A stretch of DNA of 64,000 nucleotides from Nocardia alni (GCF_019038435.1 NZ_JAGPOX010000010.1:41029-105028), one strand, 5' to 3'; shown: positions 1 through 8,503, counted from the first letter of the stretch. The notes: generated from the sequence alone by a model not told the origin. Numbers and translations are program-made.

Positions 1-638
1 CGACCGAGAAGTTGGTGCGCGCCGAGGGCGGTGAGATCACGGTGATGGGCGGGGTGGACCTCGGGGACGCCGAGGAGGCGCGATCCTGGGTCGATGCCGC
101 GGTCGCGACCTACGACGGGATCGACATCCTCTACAACAACGCGTCCACCCAGCGGTTCGCGCCGATCGAGGAACTGTCGGTCCAGGACTGGGATTTCACC
201 ATGCGCAACGAGCTGAACCTGGTCTTCTACACGGTGAAAGCCGCGTGGCCGCACCTGAAGTCGTGCGGTGGCGGCTCGGTGATCAATGTGGGATCGATCG
301 CCGCGTTGCGCGGCGTGGAGTTCATGGCGCAGAACGCGCACAGCACTGCCAAGGGCGGTGTGATCGCGCTGACCCTGCAACTGGTCGTGGAGGGCGGTCC
401 GCATGGCATCCGAGCCAATGTGATCAGCCCCGGCCTCACCGAAACCCCCAATACCGCACCGATGTTGGCCGATCCACCGGAGCGGATGCGCAAGGTCGTG
501 CTGGATCGGATACCGCTGGGCCGTCACGGTCAGCCCGAGGACATCGTCAACGCCGCGGTCTTCTTGGCTTCCGACGAATCCTCGTGGATCAGCGGCGCGA
601 ACATCGTCGTCGACGGGGGAGGGTCGGTCCTTGGCTAG
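1..638 (+). CDS. SDR family oxidoreductase, 5' end cut by the window edge
   Basis: The frame is open to the left edge (TEKLVRAEGGE...), so the gene begins upstream and lacks its N-terminal Rossmann glycine motif here. What remains is a classical SDR: NNAS in the place of NNAG, the catalytic Ser in VGSIAA, and a C-terminal DGGG ending. At the Tyr-x-x-x-Lys site the sequence reads HSTAK, so the catalytic Tyr is His while Lys is kept. This is directly visible and may mean altered or lost dehydrogenase activity. The stop overlaps the TTG start of the next SDR by 8 bp, which suggests co-transcription. The substrate is unknown. Confidence 0.85.
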   Translation, partial: TEKLVRAEGGEITVMGGVDLGDAEEARSWVDAAVATYDGIDILYNNASTQRFAPIEELSVQDWDFTMRNELNLVFYTVKAAWPHLKSCGGGSVINVGSIAALRGVEFMAQNAHSTAKGGVIALTLQLVVEGGPHGIRANVISPGLTETPNTAPMLADPPERMRKVVLDRIPLGRHGQPEDIVNAAVFLASDESSWISGANIVVDGGGSVLG

Positions 639-1518
639 CTCATCCGAGTCCGGCGGCGAGACGGCCAGTGAGACGGCCGTACGGCTGACTGGCGAATCAG
701 CTGGTCGACAGTCTGGTGAATCGGCCGGTCGGCCATCTTGTGAATCGGCCAGTTGGCTCGGCAGTGCACCGGCCCGTCGGCTCGCTGACAAGATCGTCGT
801 CATCACCGGCGCTGCCCGAGGCCAAGGCGCGGCCGAGGTCGAAGCACTCACCGTCGCCGGTGCGACAGTGGTGGCGACCGACGTGCTGCCCTTCAGCGGA
901 GCGACACCTGACGCCGTGACCCGTCGCACGCTCGACGTCACCGACGCCGAAGGTTGGAAGCGGCTCGCGCAGTGGCTCACCGTCGAGTACGGGCGAGTTG
1001 ACGCTCTGGTCAACAACGCGGGCGTGGCCGCCCGGGAACGGCTGCCGAACGTATCCCTGGAGACCTGGCAGCGAACCTTCGACATCAACGTCACCGGACC
1101 GCTATTGGGCATCCAGGCACTCGTGCCGTTGATGCGGGCCGGATCATCGATCGTGAACATCTGCTCGGTCGCCGCGCTGGCCGGACATGCGGCCGCCGCC
1201 TACACCGCCAGTAAGTGGGCGCTGCGGGGCCTGACCCGTTCGGCGTCACTCGAGCTGGGGGAGAGGGGAATTCGAGTCAACGCGGTAATGCCGGGCCTGA
1301 TCGACACCCCGCTCATGGCATCGGCGTCACCGGCCTTCACGGGAGCCGCCCTGACCGAGATCCCACTCGGCCGCATCGGGCAGCCCGCGGATATCGCACC
1401 GACGATCGTCTTCCTGATCTCCGACGATTCGGCGTACTACAACGGCGCAGAACTGGTGATCGACGGCGGCCTCACCGCACACGTTTCGCACAAGCGGATC
1501 GCCGACGCCACCCGCTGA
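631..1518 (+). CDS. SDR family oxidoreductase with a repetitive N-terminal extension
   Basis: NAD(P)-dependent short-chain dehydrogenase. TGAARGQG cofactor motif near residue 60, NNAG, catalytic Ser in CSVAAL, YTASK active site and a C-terminal DGG. The Rossmann domain starts at about residue 53 (LADKIVVITG). The preceding ~50 residues are Ser/Gly/Glu rich and contain near repeats of GESAGR/SCESAS, encoded by repeats of a GTGAATCGGCCGGTCG-like unit between 700 and 760. The TTG start at 631 overlaps the upstream stop. No ATG or GTG closer to the Rossmann domain is obvious, so either the extension is translated or a weak internal start is used. It pairs with the upstream SDR; substrate unknown. 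Confidence 0.85.
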   Translation: MASSSESGGETASETAVRLTGESAGRQSGESAGRPSCESASWLGSAPARRLADKIVVITGAARGQGAAEVEALTVAGATVVATDVLPFSGATPDAVTRRTLDVTDAEGWKRLAQWLTVEYGRVDALVNNAGVAARERLPNVSLETWQRTFDINVTGPLLGIQALVPLMRAGSSIVNICSVAALAGHAAAAYTASKWALRGLTRSASLELGERGIRVNAVMPGLIDTPLMASASPAFTGAALTEIPLGRIGQPADIAPTIVFLISDDSAYYNGAELVIDGGLTAHVSHKRIADATR

Positions 1519-1547
1519 GTCATCTTCCCGAAGACGGCTCGATCGGA

Positions 1548-1703
1548 TTCGTTTGCGGCGTTGGAGCATCGGGCAGTGCGCGGATTCTCGCACCGGTGAT
1601 CGCGTTCCCGGTGTCCGACGATTCGGCGTATCGCAACGGCGATGAGCTGGTCTCCGAAGCGGCCTCACCGCGCACGCATCACACGACCGGATCCCACCGC
1701 TGG
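1548..1703 (+). pseudogene. Degenerate tandem copy of the 3' end of the preceding SDR
   Basis: This stretch re-reads the last ~150 bp of the gene ending at 1518. The copy encodes PVSDDSAYRNGDELVSE where the parent encodes LISDDSAYYNGAELVID, and the DNA matches through GCATCGGGCAG, CGCGGAT, TCCGACGATTCGGCGTA and GGCCTCACCG. It has no start and no Rossmann domain. The rest of the gap 1519-1858 holds no gene that I can support. Confidence 0.75.
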
Positions 1704-1858
1704 GCTTCCTGCCGGACGATGTCTCGAGCGGATTCGTCCTCAGCAGTGCGTTGTTGGTGACGCTTTGCCCGTGACTCGCATCCCAATCCGCCGGGGCAAC
1801 GTACAGCCGAACTGATGACCGGTCAGTGCTTGGACAGCGAACGACAGCAAGAATTCCT

Positions 1859-3022
1859 TTACTCGGCGGCGCAGACAGCGAATCTGTCGGCGACCCAATC
1901 GGCGATGTAATCGCGCACGTACGGCAGATGGTCCAGGCCGATGTGCTCGGCGCCGCCCTCGGCGGCGGTGAATATGCGCAGTTCGCGTTTGGGGCTGTTG
2001 ACGGCCTGGTCGTAGGAGCGGTGGGCGTAGTCGACCGGGATCTGCCGGTCGCCCTCGCCGTGCACGATCAGGAACGGCACGGTGATCCGCTCGACGATCC
2101 CGTCGAGGTGGACGCCGTCGGCATAGGCGATGAACTCCTCGACGGTGTCGAAACCCCACACCCACAGCACATGCTCCCAGTAGTGCGGCACCGGGCGTTC
2201 ACCCTCGCGCTCCAGCCGTCGTCGCTGCACCGCGCCCCAGTTGTGGTTGGCGCCCCAGGCCACCACCAGTGCCAGCCGCTTCTCGAACGCGGCGGCGCGG
2301 GGAGCGTAGTAGCCGCCCAGCGACCAGCCCGCGAGCCCGATGCGGGCAGTGTCGACGTCCTCGCGGGTCTCCAGATAGTCCACGCACGCGGTGGCGAAGT
2401 CCTCGGTCTCGATGCGGGATGTCAAGCCGCCCAGTCGAAGTGCCTCGCCGCTGCCCGGTGTGTCGACCATCAGGGTGGAGATGCCCCGGGCCGCGAGTTC
2501 CTCGTGGGTGAAGGACGCGTAGATGTGTTCCTTGGTGCTGTCGAGGCCGTTCCACAGGATCAGCACCGGTACCCGCCCGTGGTCGGCGGCGGGCGCTGTG
2601 TGGAAGTAGGCGGGCAGCGTTGTGCCCTCGAACGGGATCGCCACCCGAGTGGTGCGGTGGTCGACGGTGTCGAATGCCTTCTGCTGCAACTCCAGAACCC
2701 GCCCGTAGGTGTCGAGCCGCTGCGGCGAGGAGGCGCTCTGCATGCGCTCGGCCTGGCACAGATAATTGGTGGCCCGGGTGTACAGCTTGCCGGCCGAACG
2801 CAGATGCCCTGCCTTCTCGGCGGTTTCGGCCCGCGCCACCGCGGTTTCGGTCAGCGCGGTCCAAGCCGCCAGCAACTCCCGGGTCCCGGCGTCCTCACCC
2901 CGCGCGGCGGCCTCGCGGATCGGTCGGCAGGCGCGGTCGACCTCATCGATGAGCCCGCCGCTGTTGAGGGTGGCGGCGACGCTCAGGTTCCAGATGTAGT
3001 TCCCGGGAAAGTATTCGAACAT
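1859..3022 (-). CDS. Alpha/beta hydrolase, FrsA / 2,6-dihydroxypseudooxynicotine hydrolase-like
   Basis: A 387-residue serine hydrolase with an N-terminal helical region (~1-125) followed by an alpha/beta-hydrolase core. The nucleophile elbow is GWSLGG, the acid is the Asp of HGEGDRQIP, and the base is the His of GGAEHIGLDH. The two-part layout and length fit the family that contains C-C bond hydrolase of nicotine breakdown (2,6-dihydroxypseudooxynicotine hydrolase) and FrsA-like esterases. The family is recognised; the substrate is inference. The ATG start at 3022 lies 47 bp downstream of the cupin stop, so both probably form one operon divergent from the TetR gene at 3849. No signal peptide, so cytoplasmic. 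Confidence 0.85.
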   Translation of the reverse strand: MFEYFPGNYIWNLSVAATLNSGGLIDEVDRACRPIREAAARGEDAGTRELLAAWTALTETAVARAETAEKAGHLRSAGKLYTRATNYLCQAERMQSASSPQRLDTYGRVLELQQKAFDTVDHRTTRVAIPFEGTTLPAYFHTAPAADHGRVPVLILWNGLDSTKEHIYASFTHEELAARGISTLMVDTPGSGEALRLGGLTSRIETEDFATACVDYLETREDVDTARIGLAGWSLGGYYAPRAAAFEKRLALVVAWGANHNWGAVQRRRLEREGERPVPHYWEHVLWVWGFDTVEEFIAYADGVHLDGIVERITVPFLIVHGEGDRQIPVDYAHRSYDQAVNSPKRELRIFTAAEGGAEHIGLDHLPYVRDYIADWVADRFAVCAAE

Positions 3023-3069
3023 CGGGCTTCCTTTTCGGTTGCGGTGCGGGAGGTTTCGATGAATCGCCG

Positions 3070-3642
3070 TCAGTCCCGCGGGCCGCCGCGCATGAGCCCG
3101 GCGAGGCCGTCGGGCAGGGTGGCCGCGAGTGCGTCGTCGAACGCGCCGCCGACGAGAACGAAGACCACCCGGGCGATGTCGGCGCCGCGGTTGGCCCAGG
3201 CGTGGTTGGTGCCGCGTTGTACGACGATGTCGCCGGTGCGCAGCGTGACCTCGGATTCGTCGAGTATCAAAGTGATTTCGCCGGACAGGACGATTCCGTA
3301 GTCGATCGACGCGGTCCGGTGCACCGGCGACTGGAGGCCCCGCTCGTCCAGATGGCCGGGGGCGAACTCGTTGATCCTGATCTTCGTGCCGCGCGGGGGC
3401 GGCGGAACGGCCAGTGTGCGCCGCGTCGGCTCGTCCGGTTCGAGGGCGGTGATCGGCGCCGGGGCGCCCTCGGTGTTCCAGACTTCATGGAAAAGGACGC
3501 CCTCGCCGGGCAATTCGCGACTGACGGGGATCGGCCCATCGGACACCACGATCGACCTGCCGCCGGAGCCGTGCCCGGTTACCACGCGGCGCGGCAACGG
3601 CCCGCTCGCGGCGGGCTCACGGTTTCCATCGTGCGTTGTCAT
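3070..3642 (-). CDS. Cupin domain protein
   Basis: 190-residue protein whose C-terminal half is a single cupin barrel (HRTASIDYGIVLSGEITLILDESE, then GDIVVQRGTNHAW), with His/Glu/His positions fitting a metal site. I take the ATG giving MTTHDGNREP at 3642; an upstream ATG at 3678 adds 12 residues without homology-like content. It is first in an operon with the C-C hydrolase-like gene and faces the TetR-SDR pair across a perfect palindrome. A small-molecule-degradation role is likely, as a dioxygenase-like, isomerase or sensor protein. Exact chemistry cannot be told. Confidence 0.8.
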   Translation of the reverse strand: MTTHDGNREPAASGPLPRRVVTGHGSGGRSIVVSDGPIPVSRELPGEGVLFHEVWNTEGAPAPITALEPDEPTRRTLAVPPPPRGTKIRINEFAPGHLDERGLQSPVHRTASIDYGIVLSGEITLILDESEVTLRTGDIVVQRGTNHAWANRGADIARVVFVLVGGAFDDALAATLPDGLAGLMRGGPRD

Positions 3643-3810
3643 GAGCCCAGTCAGCCCGATGATCCCGGGGGTGAGCAAGGTTGTCCGGCATCGCGTCCAC
3701 TGATCGCTGGTATCGATCCGATCGAGCGATGCCGGAGTGCCTCGCCCGCCCAGCGGTTAGCGGTACCGTTGCCAGTGGTGGTACTCGGCTGCGGGTGAGC
3801 TTATGCACAT

Positions 3811-3829
3811 ATTGTCCCAGTGGGACAAT
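3811..3829. promoter_or_regulatory. TetR-type operator, perfect 19-bp palindrome
   Basis: ATTGTCCCAGTGGGACAAT reads the same on both strands around one central base. It sits 19 bp before the GTG of the TetR gene and 168 bp before the divergent cupin start, the position expected for an autoregulatory operator controlling both directions. Binding by the adjacent TetR is inference. Confidence 0.7.
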
Positions 3830-3848
3830 TTATGACTAGATTGGAGTC

Positions 3849-4508
3849 GTGACCAGCGAACGGCAGATCAGCGACCGGCGGCACGAACGCAGCCGCCGAT
3901 CTCGGGCGGCCATGGCAGCCGCCGCGCTCGACCTGTTGCTGGAACGCGGCCTACCGGCGTTCACGGTGGAGGAGATCGCGGCGCGAGCGGGTGTCACCCG
4001 ACGCACGTTCAGCCGTCACTTCATCGATCGAGCCGATGCCGTTCTGGACCACATCCGCTCCGACGGCCACCGGATCAACCGAGCGCTGCGCGAGCGGCCC
4101 GCCGGCGAATCCCTGCTGACCGCCTACGACCGAGCCACCGCGCTGGGATTTCGCGATATCGGTCCCGAACTCGACTGGGCGCGCCGGCACGCGCTGTTTC
4201 GCGCCATCGACCACGAGCCGACGCTGTTCGCGGCGTATCAGCGGATTCGCGTGGACGCACAGGAAGAGTCGGTGCGAATTCTGGCCGAGCGGATCGGTGT
4301 CGACCCCGACGTCGATCCGCGTCCCGCCGTGGCCGTCGGCATCGGCGCGGGCACCTTGACCGCCGCACTCACCGCGTGGGGGCGTGAGCATGATCCCGCG
4401 TCGCTGCCCACCGTATTGCGCATGTACTTCGACTCCCTGGGCGCACTGCTGCCCCCGGAGCCGCCGCACATCATCGACCGAACATCAGGAAAGGACGAAT
4501 CATCATGA
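3849..4508 (+). CDS. TetR family transcriptional regulator
   Basis: 219-residue repressor. The N-terminal HTH reads FTVEEIAARAGVTRRTFSRHF, ahead of a helical ligand domain. GTG start with GGAG just upstream. The stop overlaps the ATG of the downstream SDR (ATGA), so both are translationally coupled. With the perfect palindrome immediately upstream, it likely represses itself with the SDR and the divergent cupin-hydrolase operon. The ligand is probably a substrate or product of these enzymes, but unknown. Confidence 0.9.
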   Translation: MTSERQISDRRHERSRRSRAAMAAAALDLLLERGLPAFTVEEIAARAGVTRRTFSRHFIDRADAVLDHIRSDGHRINRALRERPAGESLLTAYDRATALGFRDIGPELDWARRHALFRAIDHEPTLFAAYQRIRVDAQEESVRILAERIGVDPDVDPRPAVAVGIGAGTLTAALTAWGREHDPASLPTVLRMYFDSLGALLPPEPPHIIDRTSGKDESS

Positions 4509-5278
4509 GCCACAACGCTCTCGACTATGCTACGGAGTTCTCCGGTAAGACCGCACTCGTCACCGGCGGCGCGTCCGGCATCGGCCTGGCCGTCGTCGAA
4601 CGACTGGCCGCGGGCGGGGCCGCTGTCGTGATCGCCGACTACAACGCCGACCAGGCCCGTACCGTCGCCGAGCGGCTGGCCGCCACTGCCAAGGTCGTGG
4701 CGACCCCGCGGATCGACGTCTCCGACCCGGCCGGTTCGGAATCGGCCGTGACGTTCGCGGTGGAAACCTTCGGCCGTCTCGACCTCGCGGTGAACAACGC
4801 CGGGATCGGCGGCCCGGCACTGCCCACCGGCGAATACGAGATCGAGGCCTGGGACAAAGTGATCGCGACCAACCTCAGCGGCGTCTTCTACGGCATGCGG
4901 TACGAGCTGCCTGTCATGGCCGCGCAGGGCTCGGGTGCGATCGTCAACGTGTCATCGATCCTGGGCACCAACGGTTTCGCGGGTTCACCCGCCTACGTCG
5001 CCGCCAAGCACGGCGTAGTGGGACTCACCAAGACCGCGGCGCTCGAGTACGCACCACAAGGCTTGCGCGTCAACGCCGTCGGCCCGGGCTTCATCGAGAC
5101 ACCGCTGCTGGCCGAAACTCCTGCGCCCGAGCACGAGCAGCTTGTCGCCTTGCACCCGCAGGGCCGCCTCGGCCAGTCCGAGGAAGTGGCCGAGCTGATC
5201 GCCTTCCTCCTGTCGGACCGCGCGTCCTTCGTCAACGGCAGTTACCATCTGGTCGACGGCGGCTACTCGGCACGGTAG
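4505..5278 (+). CDS. SDR family oxidoreductase
   Basis: Classical 257-residue SDR with the complete motif set: TGGASGIG near residue 20, DYNAD after beta-2, NNAGIGG, VSSILG, YVAAK active site, and the DGGYSAR terminus. The gene starts within the TetR stop codon (ATGA). It ends 16 bp from the stop of the convergent MetE-like gene. Its position suggests oxidation or reduction of the compound handled by the divergent cupin-hydrolase pair; this is inference. Confidence 0.9.
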   Translation: MSHNALDYATEFSGKTALVTGGASGIGLAVVERLAAGGAAVVIADYNADQARTVAERLAATAKVVATPRIDVSDPAGSESAVTFAVETFGRLDLAVNNAGIGGPALPTGEYEIEAWDKVIATNLSGVFYGMRYELPVMAAQGSGAIVNVSSILGTNGFAGSPAYVAAKHGVVGLTKTAALEYAPQGLRVNAVGPGFIETPLLAETPAPEHEQLVALHPQGRLGQSEEVAELIAFLLSDRASFVNGSYHLVDGGYSAR

Positions 5279-5294
5279 GCCGCTTAGCCACTGT

Positions 5295-6332
5295 TCACGA
5301 ACCGGCCAGGACGGCGGCGCGGGCCACGAGGGCGTCGGCGATGTGGCGCGGACGGCGGCCGAGCCCGCACGAGCAGGCGACGCCGTCGACGCGGCGACCG
5401 AGTGCGTTCTCTATGGACTGCAATGTCTTTCGCTGTTCGGTCTCGGTGGGTGACTCGTGTACGAAGCCCGCGTAGAACCGGGTGCCCTCACTCAGCGACA
5501 GGTCGGCCAGCGGCGCGTAGAAGCGGCCGCTGGCCGCCGGTGGTTTGGCGCCCGCGGCGAACGGAGCGTGGACGTACTCCAGTGTTCGGCCCGATGGCCA
5601 GTGGCGCACAATGGAATTGGTCAGGTCGACGAGTGGTCGTGCGGTGCGCAGCGGTATTCCCCTGTTGTGCAGGCTGCCGAGGCACAGGTGCACTCCGAGG
5701 CGAGTGCGTGCCGGAGCCGCGGCGGCGAGCGCGGTGATTCCCTCGGCCAACGCCATCATTCGCTCCACCGTTCGGTGCAGTGGCTGGCTCAGTGCCATGA
5801 GCGCCAATTCCGCCGGGGCTTCCAGCTGGATGACGACGTTCTCGCCGAGTGACTGGACGATCGCGGCGATATCGCGGATCGTCGCGTCGACGAAGCCCTT
5901 TCGCTGGGATCGCCGTATGCCCCGCATGCCGAGTGCGATGCCCGCCAAGCCGAGATCGGTCGGCATGCCGATCTGCAGCGCGAGGTCCTCTCTGTCGTAT
6001 GCGTCACGCAGCGCGGCGAATACGGGCATGGCCTCGGCGGCCTCCCGGTGGTAGCCGAGATCCATGAGATCCCCGGCCGGTGTCGTCCTGCCCGGGAGGC
6101 GGTATCTCGGTATGTCGCGAAGCGTCCGCCACTGGCCGGGCTTGCGAACCTCCAGCATCCCCTGGGTGACAAGATCTTCCACGATCGGGCGGATGTAGTA
6201 CTCGTAACGCCGTGTCTCGCCGGTCGGCAGAGTGCGCAGCAGCGGACCTGCGCCGTCCAGCATGGCCCGCATCGCCGCGCCGGTGCTTTCGGCAGGATAA
6301 CTTCCCACGAAATGCACACCGCGCGAATACAT
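5295..6332 (-). CDS. UROD/MetE-like zinc protein (cobalamin-independent methionine synthase C-terminal-like)
   Basis: About 345 residues, a single barrel opening with VHFVGSYPAE. The zinc signatures of MetE-type methyltransferases are present: His-x-Cys in GVHLCLGS (residues 215 and 217 from the chosen start), a Glu in VIQLEAP, and a late Cys in CSCGLGRRP (Cys322), matching the CGL...R motif. The family activates a thiol (homocysteine, coenzyme M or other) with zinc. This protein is about half the length of MetE and lacks the N-terminal folate domain, so the methyl or alkyl donor is unknown. An in-frame GTG at 6380 would add 16 residues; the start is uncertain. Neighbours are an XRE-cupin regulator and an aminotransferase. 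Confidence 0.7.
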   Translation of the reverse strand: MYSRGVHFVGSYPAESTGAAMRAMLDGAGPLLRTLPTGETRRYEYYIRPIVEDLVTQGMLEVRKPGQWRTLRDIPRYRLPGRTTPAGDLMDLGYHREAAEAMPVFAALRDAYDREDLALQIGMPTDLGLAGIALGMRGIRRSQRKGFVDATIRDIAAIVQSLGENVVIQLEAPAELALMALSQPLHRTVERMMALAEGITALAAAAPARTRLGVHLCLGSLHNRGIPLRTARPLVDLTNSIVRHWPSGRTLEYVHAPFAAGAKPPAASGRFYAPLADLSLSEGTRFYAGFVHESPTETEQRKTLQSIENALGRRVDGVACSCGLGRRPRHIADALVARAAVLAGS

Positions 6333-6407
6333 GTCGACAGTGTACGTGCAAACTGCCGGCAGGCCATCGTGTCGATCCACTGTCCCACATCGCCACGGTT
6401 GCCGGGT

Positions 6408-6944
6408 TCAGTGGTGGATCATGATCAGGATCGCGTCGTTGGCATCCTCCAGGCCCTGGTAGACGTGTGGCTGTGCGGCGTCGAAGTGCACCGAATCCCC
6501 GGCGTCGAGCGTCGTCGGCGCCTCGCTCGGGCCGGTCTCGACCCGGCCGCGGGTGACGATCAGGCATTCCTCGACCCCGCGCAGATGAGCCCGCGAGTGC
6601 TGGCGGTCGGACGTGACGTCGAGTTCGTACACTTCGATCCATCCGGGCGCGTGAATGCGATGCAGCAGCCGGGCGTGTACCGATTCGCCGGCGACACGCG
6701 GCCCCTCGCCGGCGCGAACCACGGTGCCTTCGGGCGAGGCGCTGTCGAGCAGTGTGCCCAGCGGAACCTCCAGTTCGGTCGCCAGCGACCACAACGTGCT
6801 GAGTGTGGGGTTCGCTTCGCCCTGTTCGATGGCATGCAGCGTGGTCTTGCTCAGGCCGGCGCTGGTGGCGAGGTCGGCCAGCGAACGACCGGCGGCCTCC
6901 CGCAGTCGCCGGGTGTTGTGCCCGATCTGGCGCGCGATGTTCAT
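6408..6944 (-). CDS. XRE-cupin transcriptional regulator
   Basis: 178 residues: N-terminal XRE HTH (RSLADLATSAGLSKTTLHAIEQGEANPTLSTLW) joined to a C-terminal cupin (ECLIVTRGRVETG, GDSVHFDAAQPHVYQG). This architecture usually senses a small metabolite through the cupin. It is divergent from the aminotransferase start by 56 bp, so that gene is the likely target. The shared intergenic region is AT-rich (ATTATATTGG) and contains TACGTTGTATCG. Confidence 0.88.
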   Translation of the reverse strand: MNIARQIGHNTRRLREAAGRSLADLATSAGLSKTTLHAIEQGEANPTLSTLWSLATELEVPLGTLLDSASPEGTVVRAGEGPRVAGESVHARLLHRIHAPGWIEVYELDVTSDRQHSRAHLRGVEECLIVTRGRVETGPSEAPTTLDAGDSVHFDAAQPHVYQGLEDANDAILIMIHH

Positions 6945-7000
6945 CGTTCCATTATATTGGTACGTTGTATCGGTTGAGTGAGATAGAGGAAGTTGCCGAC

Positions 7001-8161
7001 ATGAGCGTGTCCCGGCTTGCGCACATACCCGGGATCGGAGTCGACGAAATCGGCGACGCGGCGGACGCCGCCGCGGATCCCGACCTGCTGCGCCTGGAAA
7101 ATCTCGACACCGACCTCCGGCCGCCGCAGGTCGCTGTCGAGGTCACTCATCACGCGATCGAAGACGACGACGCCAACAGCTACCTGCCATTTCAGGGCCA
7201 CGCGGCGTTGCGTGAGGCGGCCGCGTCGCATGTCGGCAGGATCAGTGGGCGCCGGTACGATCCCGCGACCGAATGCGTCAGTGTGGCAGGCGGTCTCAAC
7301 GGTGTGCTCAATGTTTTGCTAGCGATCAGCGAGCCCGGGCAGGAAGTCGTCATCGCCGATCCGATCTACGCCGGGCTGATCAACCGAATCCGCCTCGCCG
7401 GTGCGATCCCACGCCATGTGCCGTGCACTGCGACGCCCTCCGGATGGGAGACCGACCCCGCGGAACTCGCCGCCGCGATCGGGCCGAATACCGCTGCCGT
7501 GCTGGCCATGTCGCCGGCCATGCCCACCGGAGGGCTGCTGGGCCGCCCGCATTGGGACGCGATCGCCCAGGCGGTGGCCGCCCACGGTTGCTGGGTGGTC
7601 TACGACGCGGCGATGGAACGCATCCGCTTCGACGGGCAACCCCCGGACCACCCGGCCAGTCACCCCGGACTCGCCCCGCGGACGATCACCATCGGTTCGG
7701 CGTCGAAGGAACTGCGAATGATCGGCTGGCGGGTCGGCTGGGTCGTGGGCCCCGCCGAGATCATGAGCGACATCAGTTTGGTCGGCATGGCCAACGTCGT
7801 GTGCCAGGTCGGAATCTCGCAGCAGGCGGTCGCCGCCGCTCTGAACGCCCCCGACGCCGACGGCGATGTCGCCGCGGCCACCCGTATCTGGCAGCAGCGT
7901 AGCGACAGGATCCTTCGGGAGCTGAGCGACTACCCCTGCATTCCGCCGCGCGGCGGCTGGTCACTGCTCATCGATACGGCGGCCTTGGGCCTGTCCGCGA
8001 CGCAGGCGTCCCAGCGACTGTTCCGGCGGGGCAGGATCGCTGCCACTCCGATGGACGGTTGGGGCCCACGCGGTGCGAATTATCTACGGTTGGTTTTCGC
8101 GAATGAACCGATCGAACGGCTCACCGACCTTCGCGAGCGATTCCAGGCGGCCCTCGGCTGA
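7001..8161 (+). CDS. PLP-dependent aminotransferase class I/II
   Basis: 386-residue fold-type I aminotransferase. Substrate-loop and PLP residues are in YLPFQGHAALR, GGLNGVLNVLL, the Asp of VYDAAMERI and the Schiff-base Lys in GSASKELRMIGWRVGW; a C-terminal Arg is in NYLRLVF. The ATG at 7001 has AGAGGA upstream and is preferred over an upstream in-frame start inside the divergent regulator. It transfers an amino group between an amino acid and a 2-oxo acid; the specific pair is not evident. Probably regulated by the divergent XRE-cupin protein. Confidence 0.9.
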   Translation: MSVSRLAHIPGIGVDEIGDAADAAADPDLLRLENLDTDLRPPQVAVEVTHHAIEDDDANSYLPFQGHAALREAAASHVGRISGRRYDPATECVSVAGGLNGVLNVLLAISEPGQEVVIADPIYAGLINRIRLAGAIPRHVPCTATPSGWETDPAELAAAIGPNTAAVLAMSPAMPTGGLLGRPHWDAIAQAVAAHGCWVVYDAAMERIRFDGQPPDHPASHPGLAPRTITIGSASKELRMIGWRVGWVVGPAEIMSDISLVGMANVVCQVGISQQAVAAALNAPDADGDVAAATRIWQQRSDRILRELSDYPCIPPRGGWSLLIDTAALGLSATQASQRLFRRGRIAATPMDGWGPRGANYLRLVFANEPIERLTDLRERFQAALG

Positions 8162-8503
8162 GCCCGCGTCGCGTACCTTATCGCGTCGGGGTCCTCGGCG
8201 GGCGGTGCCGGGAAGGTGTCCAGTGCGGATACTATCCCGCGGCCGTGCCGATCCAGGCCGCCGGACGCACGGCGCAGGCGAGCGACGCCGACCCGATATC
8301 ACCGCGCGACGCGTCGCGCGAGGCGTGACGCGGACCTGCGGAGGTCCGGGCCTGGGTTGTGGACTGACGATGGGTCCGCCTTACCAGTGCCTCTCGCCGG
8401 TGAACAGCGGTGACAAAGCGTCGTCCGGGCACACCGCGCGGGAGTACGCTGAGTGCGTCGGCGGTCGAGTGGCCGACGGATATCCGAGGAATCGAGATAT
8501 CTC
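8162..8503. other. Upstream region of the hydrogenase cluster, no gene
   Basis: No supportable CDS in 342 bp; open frames here are G/C shadows. It contains a perfect 18-bp palindrome (8303-8320), a 7-bp stem hairpin (8331-8348, CGGACCT/AGGTCCG) that may end the aminotransferase transcript, and two 10-bp palindromes sharing a GATATC core (8477-8486 CGGATATCCG, 8494-8503 GAGATATCTC), the second directly abutting the hypA ATG. The promoter of the hyp/hhy cluster should lie here, but I cannot place -35/-10 boxes confidently. Confidence 0.5.
8303..8320. promoter_or_regulatory. Perfect 18-bp palindrome upstream of hypA
   Basis: CGCGCGACGCGTCGCGCG is self-complementary over its whole length and lies 183 bp before hypA. 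It could be an operator for a hydrogenase regulator or a GC-rich hairpin. Such palindromes arise by chance more often in high-GC DNA, so function is unproven. Confidence 0.3.

Noticed and set aside
8408..8450. Sigma-70 type promoter GTGACA...TACGCT before hypA
   Set aside because: The spacer would be 29 bp, too long for a standard promoter.
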